This document shows, piece by piece, positions 39,776 to 48,696 of a stretch of DNA of 64,000 bases; the first letter of the stretch is position 1, and each line of letters opens with the position of its first letter. The translations under genes and the position numbers were made by a program. The stretch lies in assembly GCF_016722765.1 (NCBI RefSeq), contig NZ_JAEQND010000007.1:1-64000 (forward strand), written 5' to 3'. The notes beneath the pieces were generated by a model, which saw only the letters and a list, made by a program, of their open reading frames with translations, was not told where the DNA came from and made no database searches. The DNA comes from Ramlibacter alkalitolerans (GTDB lineage Bacteria; Pseudomonadota; Gammaproteobacteria; Burkholderiales; Burkholderiaceae_C).

Positions 39776-40324
39776 TCAGCGGATCACCGCATCCTGCAGA
39801 TGCGCGACGATGATCGCGGCGACCTGCAGCACCACCAGCAGCGCCAGCGGGCTCAGGTCGAAGCCGCCGACCAGGGGGATCATGCGGCGGAAGGGTCGCA
39901 GCACCGGGGCGCACAGGCGGTCGATCACGTCGGCGATGGGCGAATCGGCCTGCACCCACGACAGGATCGCATAGACGATCACCAGGCCGATCAGGCCCGA
40001 GATCACCAGCCGCACCAGCCCGAACAGCGCCAGCACCGGCACCAGCCCGGCGCCGCCGCTGCGGCCGGCCATCAGCCAGAGGATGCCGAACTGCGCCAGT
40101 TCGATGAGATAGGCGGCGATGATGCTCGCCGAGTCCCATTTGCGGTAGGAAGGCAGCACGCGCCGCAGCGGCACCACGATCCAGTCCGTCAGCGCGAAGA
40201 TGAAGCGGCCGACCGGGTTGCCGAAGGGGATCCGCTGCACCTGCATGTACAGCCGCAACAGGCAGGCGCCGCCGAGCAGGCCGGCGACGACGTCGAGCAG
40301 GAAGGAGATGATCTGGAAGAACAT
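39776..40324 (-). CDS. yggT: YggT-family membrane protein
   Basis: The 182-residue product has two YggT repeats, each with a pair of hydrophobic helices (LDVVAGLLGGACLLRLYMQV; LFGLVRLVISGLIGLVIVYA). The repeat consensus is seen in NPVGRFIFALTDWIVVPLRRVLP and CAPVLRPFRRMIPLVGGFDLSPL. Relatives have been linked to osmotic tolerance and cell envelope or division functions. It is divergent from the LON-domain gene. Confidence 0.9.
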   Translation of the reverse strand: MFFQIISFLLDVVAGLLGGACLLRLYMQVQRIPFGNPVGRFIFALTDWIVVPLRRVLPSYRKWDSASIIAAYLIELAQFGILWLMAGRSGGAGLVPVLALFGLVRLVISGLIGLVIVYAILSWVQADSPIADVIDRLCAPVLRPFRRMIPLVGGFDLSPLALLVVLQVAAIIVAHLQDAVIR

Positions 40325-40371
40325 GGATCAGGAGAGTCGTGGGATCATAGCGGCAGCCACAGAGAGCGCCC

Positions 40372-41004
40372 GTGCCCGCCACACTGACACTGCAGTCCCT
40401 GCCCCTGTTCCCGCTCAGCGCGGTGCTCTTTCCCGACGGATTGCTGTCCCTGCGCGTGTTCGAGGTCCGCTACCTCGACATGATCGCCAAATGCCGCAAG
40501 GCCGGCGCGCCCTTCGGCGTCGTTTCCCTGACCCGGGGCAACGAAGTGCGCCAGCCCGGCACCCAGGAAGCCTTCTCGCAGGTCGGCACCCTGGCCACCA
40601 TCCACGATTTCGAGCAGCCCCAGGCCGGCCTGATGCTCGTGCGCGCCACCGGCACCCAGCGCTTTCGCATCACCGCCAGCGACCAGCTGCGCCACGGCCT
40701 CTGGGTCGCCGACGTCGAGCGCCTGCCGGCCGACATGAACGTGCCGATCCCGGAGGACCTGCAGGGCACGGCCGATGCGCTGCAGCGCCTGATCCATTCG
40801 CTGCAGCTCAAGGCGGACCAGCCCGGGCCCATGCCGCTGCTGCCGCCGTGGCGCCTGGACGACTGCGCCTGGGTCGCCAACCGCTGGTGCGAGCTGCTGC
40901 CGCTACCGGTGGCGCTGAAACAGCGGCTGATGGAGCTGGACAACCCGCTCGTGCGGCTCGAGCTGGTCAGCGACGTCCTCACGCGCACCGGCATCACGAC
41001 CTGA
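40372..41004 (+). CDS. LON peptidase substrate-binding-domain protein
   Basis: The 210-residue product starts at GTG and consists of the N-terminal domain of Lon proteases without ATPase or peptidase parts. Support comes from LPLFPLSAVLFPDGLLSLRV followed by FEVRYLDMI, and from the helical end. Such stand-alone proteins are common but poorly understood and may bind or present substrates. Its last 102 bases overlap the end of the oppositely oriented dehydratase gene. Confidence 0.88.
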   Translation: MPATLTLQSLPLFPLSAVLFPDGLLSLRVFEVRYLDMIAKCRKAGAPFGVVSLTRGNEVRQPGTQEAFSQVGTLATIHDFEQPQAGLMLVRATGTQRFRITASDQLRHGLWVADVERLPADMNVPIPEDLQGTADALQRLIHSLQLKADQPGPMPLLPPWRLDDCAWVANRWCELLPLPVALKQRLMELDNPLVRLELVSDVLTRTGITT

Positions 41005-42828
41005 GTCCGCCGGCGCGTACTCGGGCACCCGGCGGCCCAGCCACGCACGAACCTCGGCCACCTGCGGCTGCGGCCCCGCCTCCTCCATCCAGCGCAGCAC
41101 CTCGGCCACCTCGGGCAGCGGCCCGGCGGTCTTGGCGATGCGCAGCTTGGGGTGCGGCGTCGGCTCGCTGGTCTCGTCGCTGGCCAGCAGTTCCTCGTAC
41201 AGCTTCTCGCCCGGCCGCAGGCCGGTGAAGGTGATCGGAACCTCCTGCTCGCTCTTGCCGGACAGGCGGATCAGCATGCGCGCCAGCTCCACGATCTTCA
41301 CCGGCTCGCCCATGTCCAGCACGAAGATCTGGCCCGAGCGGCCCATGAGCCCCGCCTGCAGCACCAGCTGCGCCGCCTCGGGGATCGTCATGAAGTAGCG
41401 CACGATCTCGGGGTGCGTGACCGTCACCGGGCCGCCGCGCGCGATCTGGCGCGTGAACAGCGGCACCACCGAGCCGCTGGACCCCAGCACGTTGCCGAAG
41501 CGCACCGAGACGAACTGGGTGCCCGGCTCCTGCACCGCGATCGCCTGCACCATCAGCTCGGCGAGCCGCTTGCTCGCGCCCATCACGTTGGTCGGATTGA
41601 CGGCCTTGTCGGTGGAGATCATCACGAAGCGGCGGGCGCCGCAGGCCGCCGCCGCGCGGGCCGCCTGCACGGTGCCCAGCACGTTGGTGCGCAGCGCCTC
41701 GATCGCGTTGTGCTCCTCCATCAGCGGCACATGCTTGTACGCCGCCGCGTGGAACACCACCGTCGGCTGCTGCTCGCAGGCGATCGCGCGCAGCCGCCCG
41801 AAATCGCGCACGTTGGCCGTGTAGTACACGCCCTCCATGCGCGGATGCGCCTGGCGCAGTTCCTGTTCCAGCGCGTAGATGCTGTATTCGGAGACGTCGA
41901 CGCAGACCAGCCGCGCGGCGCCGAAGCGCGCGATCTGCCGGCACAGCTCGGAGCCGATGGAGCCGCCGGCACCGGTCACCAGCACGGTGCGACCGGAAAA
42001 CAGCTCCGCCAGCCCGGCGACGTCGAGGGCGACCGGCTCGCGTCCGAGCAGGTCTTCCAGCTCCACCTGGCGCACGGCCTCCGGGTGCGGGTTGAGCCAT
42101 TCGTCCGCGCGCGGCATGTGCAGCAGCCGGGTGCCGGCGTCGGCGGCCAGCATCAGCGCTTCCCGTCGCTCGGCGGAACCCGGAGCGCTGGCGACGAGGA
42201 CGGTCTGGGCATGAACGAACTCGCACACGTCGCGCAGTTCGCTGACCGTCCCGAGCACGCGCACGCTCTGCAGCGCCCGTCCGACCTCGGCACGCAAGGG
42301 CGACAGGATGGCCACCGGTTCCCAGGCGCCGGCGCCCTTGAGGGCCCGCAGCGCGCCGGATGCATCCTGCAGGCTGCCCACGACGACCAGCGGCTGCTTG
42401 TCGGCGCGGCCGGTGCCCAGGTGCTCCACCACCGTGCGCCAGGCCGCGCGCACCGCGCCCAGCAGCACCAGGGCGAGCACCGGATGCAGCAGCAGCACCG
42501 AGCGCGGGAACAGGGGCAGGCGAAACATCATCACCGCCATCGCCGTCACCAGGCCGCCCAGGAGCACGCCCAGCGTGAGCTGGCGCAGGTCCGGCAGGCC
42601 GATGAAGTCCCAGACCTGCCGGTGCACGCGCATGGCGCCCAGCGTGAGACCGTGGGCCAGCACGCACACGGGGGCCGAGATCACCGCGAGGTCGAGGTAC
42701 TCCTGCGGCACGTCGAGGTTGAAGCGCAGCCAGAACGCCAGCGCCCACGCGAGCAGCAGCAGGAACACGTCCACGAGCGCCTGCAGGGCGTGGGTCAGGT
42801 CGAAGGGCGGGAGGCGGCGCAGGGACAT
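40903..42828 (-). CDS. WbpM/CapD-type nucleotide-sugar 4,6-dehydratase
   Basis: The 641-residue product has four N-terminal membrane spans (to about 130), a CoA-binding-like nucleotide domain, and a C-terminal short-chain dehydrogenase domain from about 285 (TVLVTGAGGSIGSELCRQIA). The catalytic stretch ISTDKAVNPTNVMGASKRL has Met in place of the usual Tyr of the YxxxK pair, as known for WbpM-type enzymes that make UDP-4-keto-6-deoxy-GlcNAc. It probably starts a deoxy-amino sugar for the glycan cluster. The final 35 residues past PEYAPAD are atypical and come from the overlap with the LON-domain gene. The ATG at 42828 fits the family start. Confidence 0.9.
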   Translation of the reverse strand: MSLRRLPPFDLTHALQALVDVFLLLLAWALAFWLRFNLDVPQEYLDLAVISAPVCVLAHGLTLGAMRVHRQVWDFIGLPDLRQLTLGVLLGGLVTAMAVMMFRLPLFPRSVLLLHPVLALVLLGAVRAAWRTVVEHLGTGRADKQPLVVVGSLQDASGALRALKGAGAWEPVAILSPLRAEVGRALQSVRVLGTVSELRDVCEFVHAQTVLVASAPGSAERREALMLAADAGTRLLHMPRADEWLNPHPEAVRQVELEDLLGREPVALDVAGLAELFSGRTVLVTGAGGSIGSELCRQIARFGAARLVCVDVSEYSIYALEQELRQAHPRMEGVYYTANVRDFGRLRAIACEQQPTVVFHAAAYKHVPLMEEHNAIEALRTNVLGTVQAARAAAACGARRFVMISTDKAVNPTNVMGASKRLAELMVQAIAVQEPGTQFVSVRFGNVLGSSGSVVPLFTRQIARGGPVTVTHPEIVRYFMTIPEAAQLVLQAGLMGRSGQIFVLDMGEPVKIVELARMLIRLSGKSEQEVPITFTGLRPGEKLYEELLASDETSEPTPHPKLRIAKTAGPLPEVAEVLRWMEEAGPQPQVAEVRAWLGRRVPEYAPADSGRDAGAREDVADQLEPHERVVQLHQPLFQRHR

Positions 42829-42947
42829 GGGCGTAGCCGTCGATTGTCTTCCATCGTCGCGGGCAGCTCGTGCGCGCCCCCTAGAATCGGGCCTCCCGAC
42901 TGGCGTGGCACGCCGGTGCCGACGCTGCCCCGCTTCCCTTCCACTGC

Positions 42948-44342
42948 ATGACCCTCCAGAAGCAGCTCGCATCCGCTCCGGCGCTGCCCAGGCGGCACAC
43001 CCTCAACGTCGCCCTCAACGTGGGCGGCATCGCGGTTCCGGTGCTGGTGGGCGTGCTGGCCATTCCTGCGCTCGTGCGGCACCTGGGCCAGGAGGGTTTC
43101 GCCACCCTCGCCCTCGGCTGGACGGTGGTCGGCTACTTCAGCGTGCTGGACCTGGGCATCGGCCGGGCCCTGACCATGCACATCGCCCGCAAGGCGCAGG
43201 ACCACGACCCGCAGGCCACCGCCGCCCTGGCGCACACCGGGCGCCGGCTGATGCTGGGGCTGGGGCTGCTGTGGACGGTGCTGCTGCTGGCGCTCTATCC
43301 CGTGGTCGCCGCACGCTGGCCCGTCCTGTCCACGCAGACGGCGGCACCGGGCATCGCGTGGACCCTGCTGGTGCTGTGCATCCCCTTCACGCTGTGGTTC
43401 AACAGCAGCGCGGGCATCCTGGAAGCGCACAGCCGCTTCGTCAACGTGAACATCGTGCGCATCCCGTTGGGGATCGCGACCTATGCCGGGCCGCTGCTCG
43501 CATCGCTGCTCACGCCCGACATCGCCTGGATCTTCTGCAGCCTGCTGCTGGCGCGCATGGCCGCGGCCACCGTCCTCGCCTGGGAGACGCGCGACCGCTT
43601 CGCGCCCCGTGCCGCCCCCCTGCCCGCCGCCGATGTGCGCGGCCTCCTGAAGTTCGGCGGCTGGATGACGGTGAGCCAGGTGGTCGGACCGCTGTTCGTG
43701 TACCTGGATCGCTTCGCCATCGCGGCGGTGATCTCCGCCGCCGCCGTGACGCACTACACCGTGCCTTTCGACGTCCTCACGCGCCTGCCGCTGTTCCCCA
43801 TCGCGATCATGTCGGTCCTGTTCCCGCTGTTCGTGCAGGCGCAGGGCATGGGCGACGACCGTCCGGCCACGCAGGCGTATGCGACCGCCCGCAAGACGCT
43901 GCAGTTGCTGCTGCTGGCGTGGCTGCCTGCCATGGCGCTGGGCGCATGGCTCGGGCCGCTGGTGCTGCGCCTGTGGGTCGGCCCCGAGCTGGCCAGCGCC
44001 AGTGCACCGGTGTGGCAGTGGCTGATCGTGGGCGTGGCCGTGAACGGCCTGGCGCACCTGCCGCTCACGCTGCTCCAGAGCAAGGGCCGCACCGACGTCA
44101 TCGCCTGGCTGCACCTGCTGCAGCTCGCACCCTACCTGCTCGCTCTGTGGTGGGCGCTCGAGCGCTTCGGCATCGCCGGTGCAGCCTTCGTGTGGACCTT
44201 GCGCGTCACGGTGGATGCGCTGCTGCTGCACGCCTGCGCGTGGAAAGCGGCGCCGGCCTGGCAGCACCTGCTGCGCACCTCCCTGGCAGCGAGCCTCGCG
44301 CTCGCCGGCGTGCTGGGCCTGCTCGCGTGGAGCCGCAGCTGA
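42948..44342 (+). CDS. Polysaccharide flippase (Wzx-like)
   Basis: The 464-residue integral membrane protein has about 12-14 hydrophobic helices, starting with LNVALNVGGIAVPVLVGVLA. The early motif LGQEGFATLALGWTVVGYFS and VLDLGIGRALT are typical of the MOP-type flippases (RfbX/Wzx) that move lipid-linked sugars across the inner membrane. It is divergent from the dehydratase gene by 119 bases and leads the rightward glycan genes. The stop lies nine bases before the methyltransferase ATG. Confidence 0.85.
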   Translation: MTLQKQLASAPALPRRHTLNVALNVGGIAVPVLVGVLAIPALVRHLGQEGFATLALGWTVVGYFSVLDLGIGRALTMHIARKAQDHDPQATAALAHTGRRLMLGLGLLWTVLLLALYPVVAARWPVLSTQTAAPGIAWTLLVLCIPFTLWFNSSAGILEAHSRFVNVNIVRIPLGIATYAGPLLASLLTPDIAWIFCSLLLARMAAATVLAWETRDRFAPRAAPLPAADVRGLLKFGGWMTVSQVVGPLFVYLDRFAIAAVISAAAVTHYTVPFDVLTRLPLFPIAIMSVLFPLFVQAQGMGDDRPATQAYATARKTLQLLLLAWLPAMALGAWLGPLVLRLWVGPELASASAPVWQWLIVGVAVNGLAHLPLTLLQSKGRTDVIAWLHLLQLAPYLLALWWALERFGIAGAAFVWTLRVTVDALLLHACAWKAAPAWQHLLRTSLAASLALAGVLGLLAWSRS

Positions 44343-44350
44343 AGAACGTG

Positions 44351-45418
44351 ATGCGCGAGCGCTGGCCCGCCAGGGAACTGGAATCTCCCGGCCGTTGCCC
44401 GGTCTGCGGGACGGAGCGCCGCACCCTTGTCCACCCGGGCCTGGAGGACGGACTGTTCCACTGCTCGGAGGACCGCTGGGACGTGCATGCCTGCACCGCC
44501 TGCGGCACGCACTACCTCGACCCGCGGCCCACCGAGGAAAGCATCGGCCGCGCCTACGCGAGCTACCTGACCCATGCGGCGCCGGACGATCCGCGCGGGC
44601 GGAGTCCGGCCGCTTCGGCACGCGGCCGTGCCGCGCGCGTGCTGCGCGCGCTCGCCAACGGCTACCGGAACGCGCGCTTCGGCACCCGCCTGGAGCCGCA
44701 GCTTCCGGTGGGCCGGTATGTCGTGCCGTGCATTCCCCTGCTGCGCGATGCGCTCGTGCAGCAATTGCGCAGCCTTCCGCTTCTTCCGGCTGGCGCGCAA
44801 GCCCGGCTCCTCGACGTGGGATGCGGCAGCGGCGACTTCCTGCAGCTGGCCCGGTCGGCGGGATGGTCGGTGCACGGGATCGACTTCGACGGCGTCGCGG
44901 TCGCGAATGCGCGCGAGCGCGGACTCGAGGTCCGCCAGGGTGGCCTCGAACTGCTGCAGGCCACCGAAGCCGAGTCCTTCGCGTGGGTCACCCTGAGCCA
45001 CGTGCTGGAACACGTGCACGATCCCGTCTCCTGGCTGCAGGCCCTGCATCGGCTGGTGCGCCCGGGCGGGACGCTGTGGCTGCAGACGCCCAACATCGCC
45101 AGCCTCGGCCATGCCCGCTACGGCGCGCACTGGCGCGGGCTGGAGCCGCCGCGGCACCTCACCTTGTGGACGCTGCCCACCCTGCGAAAGGCCCTGGAAC
45201 AAGCGGGATTCCGCAGCGTGCAGGCGCTGCGCACGCCGGTGCTGACCGCGATGGAGGTGTACGCCAGCAGCGAGGCGCTGCGACGCGGGATCGACTACGC
45301 GGGCTTCATGGCCTTGCCACGCAAGCAGCAGCGCCCGCTGGGCGCGCTGTGGCCGGCGCTGCGCCAGCATCGCTCGCTGGCCCGCGCCGAATTCCTCACC
45401 GTGCTGGCAAGGCGGTAG
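44351..45418 (+). CDS. SAM-dependent methyltransferase with zinc-ribbon N-terminus
   Basis: The 355-residue product begins with two Cys pairs (GRCPVCGTERRT, HACTACGTHYLDPRP) that probably bind zinc. A class I methyltransferase fold follows with the SAM motif LLDVGCGSGDFLQLARSAGW and LSHVLEHVHDPVSWLQ, then PGGTLWLQTPN. Similar proteins methylate sugars or glycan ends. A GTG at 44327, overlapping the flippase gene, is an alternative start. The gene lies in the middle of the glycan cluster, so a sugar substrate is likely. Confidence 0.85.
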   Translation: MRERWPARELESPGRCPVCGTERRTLVHPGLEDGLFHCSEDRWDVHACTACGTHYLDPRPTEESIGRAYASYLTHAAPDDPRGRSPAASARGRAARVLRALANGYRNARFGTRLEPQLPVGRYVVPCIPLLRDALVQQLRSLPLLPAGAQARLLDVGCGSGDFLQLARSAGWSVHGIDFDGVAVANARERGLEVRQGGLELLQATEAESFAWVTLSHVLEHVHDPVSWLQALHRLVRPGGTLWLQTPNIASLGHARYGAHWRGLEPPRHLTLWTLPTLRKALEQAGFRSVQALRTPVLTAMEVYASSEALRRGIDYAGFMALPRKQQRPLGALWPALRQHRSLARAEFLTVLARR

Positions 45419-45426
45419 CGCGAAGC

Positions 45427-46314
45427 ATGAACGCCCCCAAGATCTTTTGCGTCGTCGTCGCCTACCGGCCCCGGCCGGAGGTGCTGCGCGCCGCCCTGGA
45501 CAGCATGGTCGCCCAGGCCACGCAGGTGATCGTCGTCGACAACACCGAGGGCAGCGGGCGCCCTCCGGATGTGGCGCCTGCCCGCTACCTGCCGCTCGGG
45601 CAGAACGTCGGCATCGCGGCGGCCCAGAACCGCGGCATCGCGCTGGCCCTGGCAGAGGGCGCCGACTATGTCTGGCTGAGCGACCAGGACACGGTGTACC
45701 CGCCCGACTTCGTGCCCCGCATGCTGGCGACGGCGGCCAGCTGCGTCGAGCAGGGCATCCGCTTCGCGGCGCTGGCGCCGGCCTTCTACGACACGCTCGC
45801 CGGCAAGGTGCGCCCCTTCATCCGCCATGCTCCGTTCATCCAGGCTTTCGCGCCCGCACCGGGCCTGAACGTGGTGGCCGATGCGATCGCCTCCGGCACC
45901 CTCATCCCGGCGGCGGCCTTGCGCACCGTGGGCCTGATGCAGGAGGACCTGTTCATCGACTGGGTCGACACCGAGTGGTGCTGGCGGGCCCGCAAGGTGC
46001 ACGGGCTGGAAGTGATCGCCGTCGGCGACGTGGTGATCCGGCATGCGCTGGGCGACGGGCTGGTCGCCTTCGCGGGCCGCAGGATCACGATCCGCAGCCC
46101 GCTGCGCCACTACTACATCGTGCGCAACGCGCTTTACCTGGCGCTGCATTCGAACGCGGCGACACTGCCGGTGCGGCTGCAGATCGGCTGGCGCGCGCTG
46201 CTCTGGACGGCGGCCTATCCCGTGATCGCACCGGAGCACAAGTGGGACCACCTGGCCGCCTGCTGCCGGGGCTTGCTGGACGGCCTGACGCGGCGCATGG
46301 GGCAGCGCGCATGA
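45427..46314 (+). CDS. Glycosyltransferase family 2 (rhamnosyltransferase-like)
   Basis: The 295-residue product has a GT-A fold: VVVAYRPRPEVLRAALDSM at the N-terminus, QNVGIAAAQNRGIALALAEG, and the nucleotide-metal motif WLSDQDTVYPP. EDLFIDWVDTEWCWRARKVHG resembles the acceptor region of rhamnosyltransferases of the RfbN/WbbL kind. The donor is inferred only from this resemblance. Its start lies eight bases after the methyltransferase stop. Confidence 0.85.
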   Translation: MNAPKIFCVVVAYRPRPEVLRAALDSMVAQATQVIVVDNTEGSGRPPDVAPARYLPLGQNVGIAAAQNRGIALALAEGADYVWLSDQDTVYPPDFVPRMLATAASCVEQGIRFAALAPAFYDTLAGKVRPFIRHAPFIQAFAPAPGLNVVADAIASGTLIPAAALRTVGLMQEDLFIDWVDTEWCWRARKVHGLEVIAVGDVVIRHALGDGLVAFAGRRITIRSPLRHYYIVRNALYLALHSNAATLPVRLQIGWRALLWTAAYPVIAPEHKWDHLAACCRGLLDGLTRRMGQRA

Positions 46315-46330
46315 CTCTGGAGGATAGGGA

Positions 46331-47560
46331 ATGCTGAAACCCTTGCGGGACGGACTGCGCAGGCATGCGGCGTTCACCATCTGCGCGCGCAACTACTTCG
46401 CGCAGGCGCTGCTGCTGCACCGCTCGTTCACGGCGCAGCACCCGGACGCGGACTTCCACGTGGTGCTGGTGGACCGCCGCGACGACGCGTTCGCCGCCCG
46501 CTACCCTGGCGTGAGCATCACCTGGGTGGAAGACATCGGCCTGCCGGATTTCGCCGCGCACGCACTGCGCTTCGACGTCATCGAGCTGAGCACCAACGTG
46601 AAGCCGCACTGCCTGCTCCTGCTGCTCGAAGCGTACGAAACGGCGATCTACGTCGACCCGGACATGGTCGCCTACGACCACCTGTCCCCGGTGTACGAGG
46701 CGCTCGTCGACGGCACGATCGTCGTGACGCCGGCCTCGACCACGCCGATCCTCGACGGCCACCGCCCCGACGACATCGAGTTCCTGCGCGTGGGGAACTT
46801 CAATCTCGGCTTCATCGCGGTCAAGCGCTGCGACGAGGCTCGCCGCTTCCTGCGCTGGTGGTCGGACCGGTGCCTGAGCGACGGTTTCCACGAAACCCAG
46901 AGCGGCGTCTTCGTGGACCAGAAGTGGGTGAACCTCGCGCCCTGCTATTTCGACGGCTGCCGCATCCTGAAGGATCCCGGCATCAACATGGCGCAGTGGA
47001 ACCTGCACGAACGCACGCTGTCGGTGGTGGACGGGCGCTACCTTGTGAATGGCACGGCGCCCCTGCGCCTCTTCCACTTCAGCAGCTTCGACCCGCACCG
47101 GCCGCAGTCGATCGCCAAGCGCCAGGCCCGCTTCCCGGAAGGCAGCCGGGCCGACCTCGCGCCCCTGCTGGAAGACTACGCGCGCGAGCTGCTCGCCGCC
47201 GGCTTCGAGGCGCTCTCGCGCATCGAATACGGTTTCGACTATTTCCCGAGCGGCGAATACGTCTCGCCGACGCTGCGGCGCATCTATGCCAATCCGGCGT
47301 ATGGCTTCCCGCTCGCCGAGGACCCGTTCCAGCCGGACTCGGCCCTGGTGCGCTTCGCCCGCAGCAAGCGCCTGATGGGGCCGCGCGTGCGCAAGGCCCC
47401 GCGCGCGACCGGCGCCGACCTGTCGCGCCACGGCCTGCAGATCCGCATCCTCTCGTACGGATTCAGGTTCGCCCTGTGGGTGCTCGGCCCCAACCGCTAC
47501 TTCCTGCTGATGCGCTACCTGGCGCACGCCTCCTCGATCCGCAACCAGCCGCCGCTGTGA
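46331..47560 (+). CDS. Predicted glycosyltransferase, GT-A fold
   Basis: The 409-residue protein begins AFTICARNYFAQALLLHRSF and has a DxD-type motif in AIYVDPDMVAYDHLSPVYEA, followed by VGNFNLGFIAVKRCDEARRF. These point to a retaining GT-A enzyme loosely like family 8, but the class is not certain. The C-terminal half (from about 240) is less typical and may bind the acceptor. It lies between the family 2 and family 4 transferases, with the stop overlapping the next start (GTGA). Confidence 0.72.
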   Translation: MLKPLRDGLRRHAAFTICARNYFAQALLLHRSFTAQHPDADFHVVLVDRRDDAFAARYPGVSITWVEDIGLPDFAAHALRFDVIELSTNVKPHCLLLLLEAYETAIYVDPDMVAYDHLSPVYEALVDGTIVVTPASTTPILDGHRPDDIEFLRVGNFNLGFIAVKRCDEARRFLRWWSDRCLSDGFHETQSGVFVDQKWVNLAPCYFDGCRILKDPGINMAQWNLHERTLSVVDGRYLVNGTAPLRLFHFSSFDPHRPQSIAKRQARFPEGSRADLAPLLEDYARELLAAGFEALSRIEYGFDYFPSGEYVSPTLRRIYANPAYGFPLAEDPFQPDSALVRFARSKRLMGPRVRKAPRATGADLSRHGLQIRILSYGFRFALWVLGPNRYFLLMRYLAHASSIRNQPPL

Positions 47561-48696
47561 CCGGGATCCGACCGCTGCACATCGCGAAGTTCGTGCCGCC
47601 GCCCTATGCCGGCGTGGAGGCGCACGCCGACACCCTTCTGCGCGCCCTGCTGCCCGAAGTGCAAGGCACGCTGGTGGCGGGCGAGTCGCCGGCCGGGCGT
47701 TCCCACGTGGAGCCGGCGCCGTATCGCATGATCCAGGCCCGCGCCTTCGGCCGCCTGGCGTCCGTGACGCTCAGCCCCGGCGTGTTGCAGCACGCGCGGG
47801 CGGAACTGCGCAGCGGCCGCTGCAACCTGCTGCACGTGCACGCGCCCAACCCCTGGGGCGACCTCGCGGCGTTGGCGTGCGGCCGCGACGTGCCGGTCGT
47901 CATGACGTGGCACAGCGACATCGTGCGCCAGCGGCTGCTGCTCAAGGCTTATCGCCCCATCCAGCGGCGCGCCGTGCTGCGCGCCGACCGCATCGTGGTC
48001 TTCACGCCGAACCACTACGCGAGCTCGGAGCAACTGCACCAGGTCGACGTGGCCGCCAAGGTGGTCCAGGTACCGATCGGGATCGACTTCGACCGGCTCG
48101 ATCCGGCCGGCGCCGACGCGCAGTTGCGGGAGCGCCTGCAGGCCTTTTCCCGCGGCCGGCCGCTGGCGCTGACCGTCGGCCGGCACGTCTACTACAAGGG
48201 CTACGGCTACCTGCTCTCCGCCATGGCGCGGGTGCGCAGCGAAGCCGTGCTGGTGATGATCGGTGCCGGCGCGCTGACGCAGGAGCTGGTGCGCCAGGTC
48301 GACGAACTGGGCCTGCGCGAGCGCGTGCTGTTCCTGGGTGAAGTCGGCAACGCGCAACTCACCGCCGCGATGCACGCCTGCGACTTCTTCTGCCTGCCCT
48401 CGATCGAGCCCTCGGAGGCCTTCGGCATCGCCAGCGCGGAGGCCATGTCGTGCGGCAAGCCCACCATCGTCTGCGAGCTGGGCAACGGGGTGAACTACCT
48501 CAATCGGGCCGGCGTCACGAGCCTCACGGTGCCCCCGCGCGACGTGGCCGCCCTGGCCGATGCGATCGACACGCTCGCCAGCGACGCCGGCCTGCGCGCG
48601 CGCATGGGCGCGGCGGCGGTGCGCTGGGCCCACGACGAATTCAGCGTCGCAGCGATGAAGCGCGGGATGACGGCGCTGTACCGGTCGCTGCTGTGA
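47557..48696 (+). CDS. Glycosyltransferase family 4
   Basis: The 379-residue GT-B enzyme has an N-terminal domain starting HIAKFVPPPYAGVEAHADTL and a C-terminal donor site with the family 4 motif CDFFCLPSIEPSEAFGIASA followed by EAMSCGKP. LTVGRHVYYKGYGYLLSAM opens the second domain. It starts at a GTG overlapping the previous stop, and its own stop overlaps the following GTG, so the cluster is translationally coupled. Confidence 0.88.
   Translation: MTGIRPLHIAKFVPPPYAGVEAHADTLLRALLPEVQGTLVAGESPAGRSHVEPAPYRMIQARAFGRLASVTLSPGVLQHARAELRSGRCNLLHVHAPNPWGDLAALACGRDVPVVMTWHSDIVRQRLLLKAYRPIQRRAVLRADRIVVFTPNHYASSEQLHQVDVAAKVVQVPIGIDFDRLDPAGADAQLRERLQAFSRGRPLALTVGRHVYYKGYGYLLSAMARVRSEAVLVMIGAGALTQELVRQVDELGLRERVLFLGEVGNAQLTAAMHACDFFCLPSIEPSEAFGIASAEAMSCGKPTIVCELGNGVNYLNRAGVTSLTVPPRDVAALADAIDTLASDAGLRARMGAAAVRWAHDEFSVAAMKRGMTALYRSLL

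Noticed and set aside
41152..42951. A 599-codon plus-strand frame opposite the WbpM-type gene
   Set aside because: Shadow; composition is His/Gln/Arg-rich and no domain is visible.
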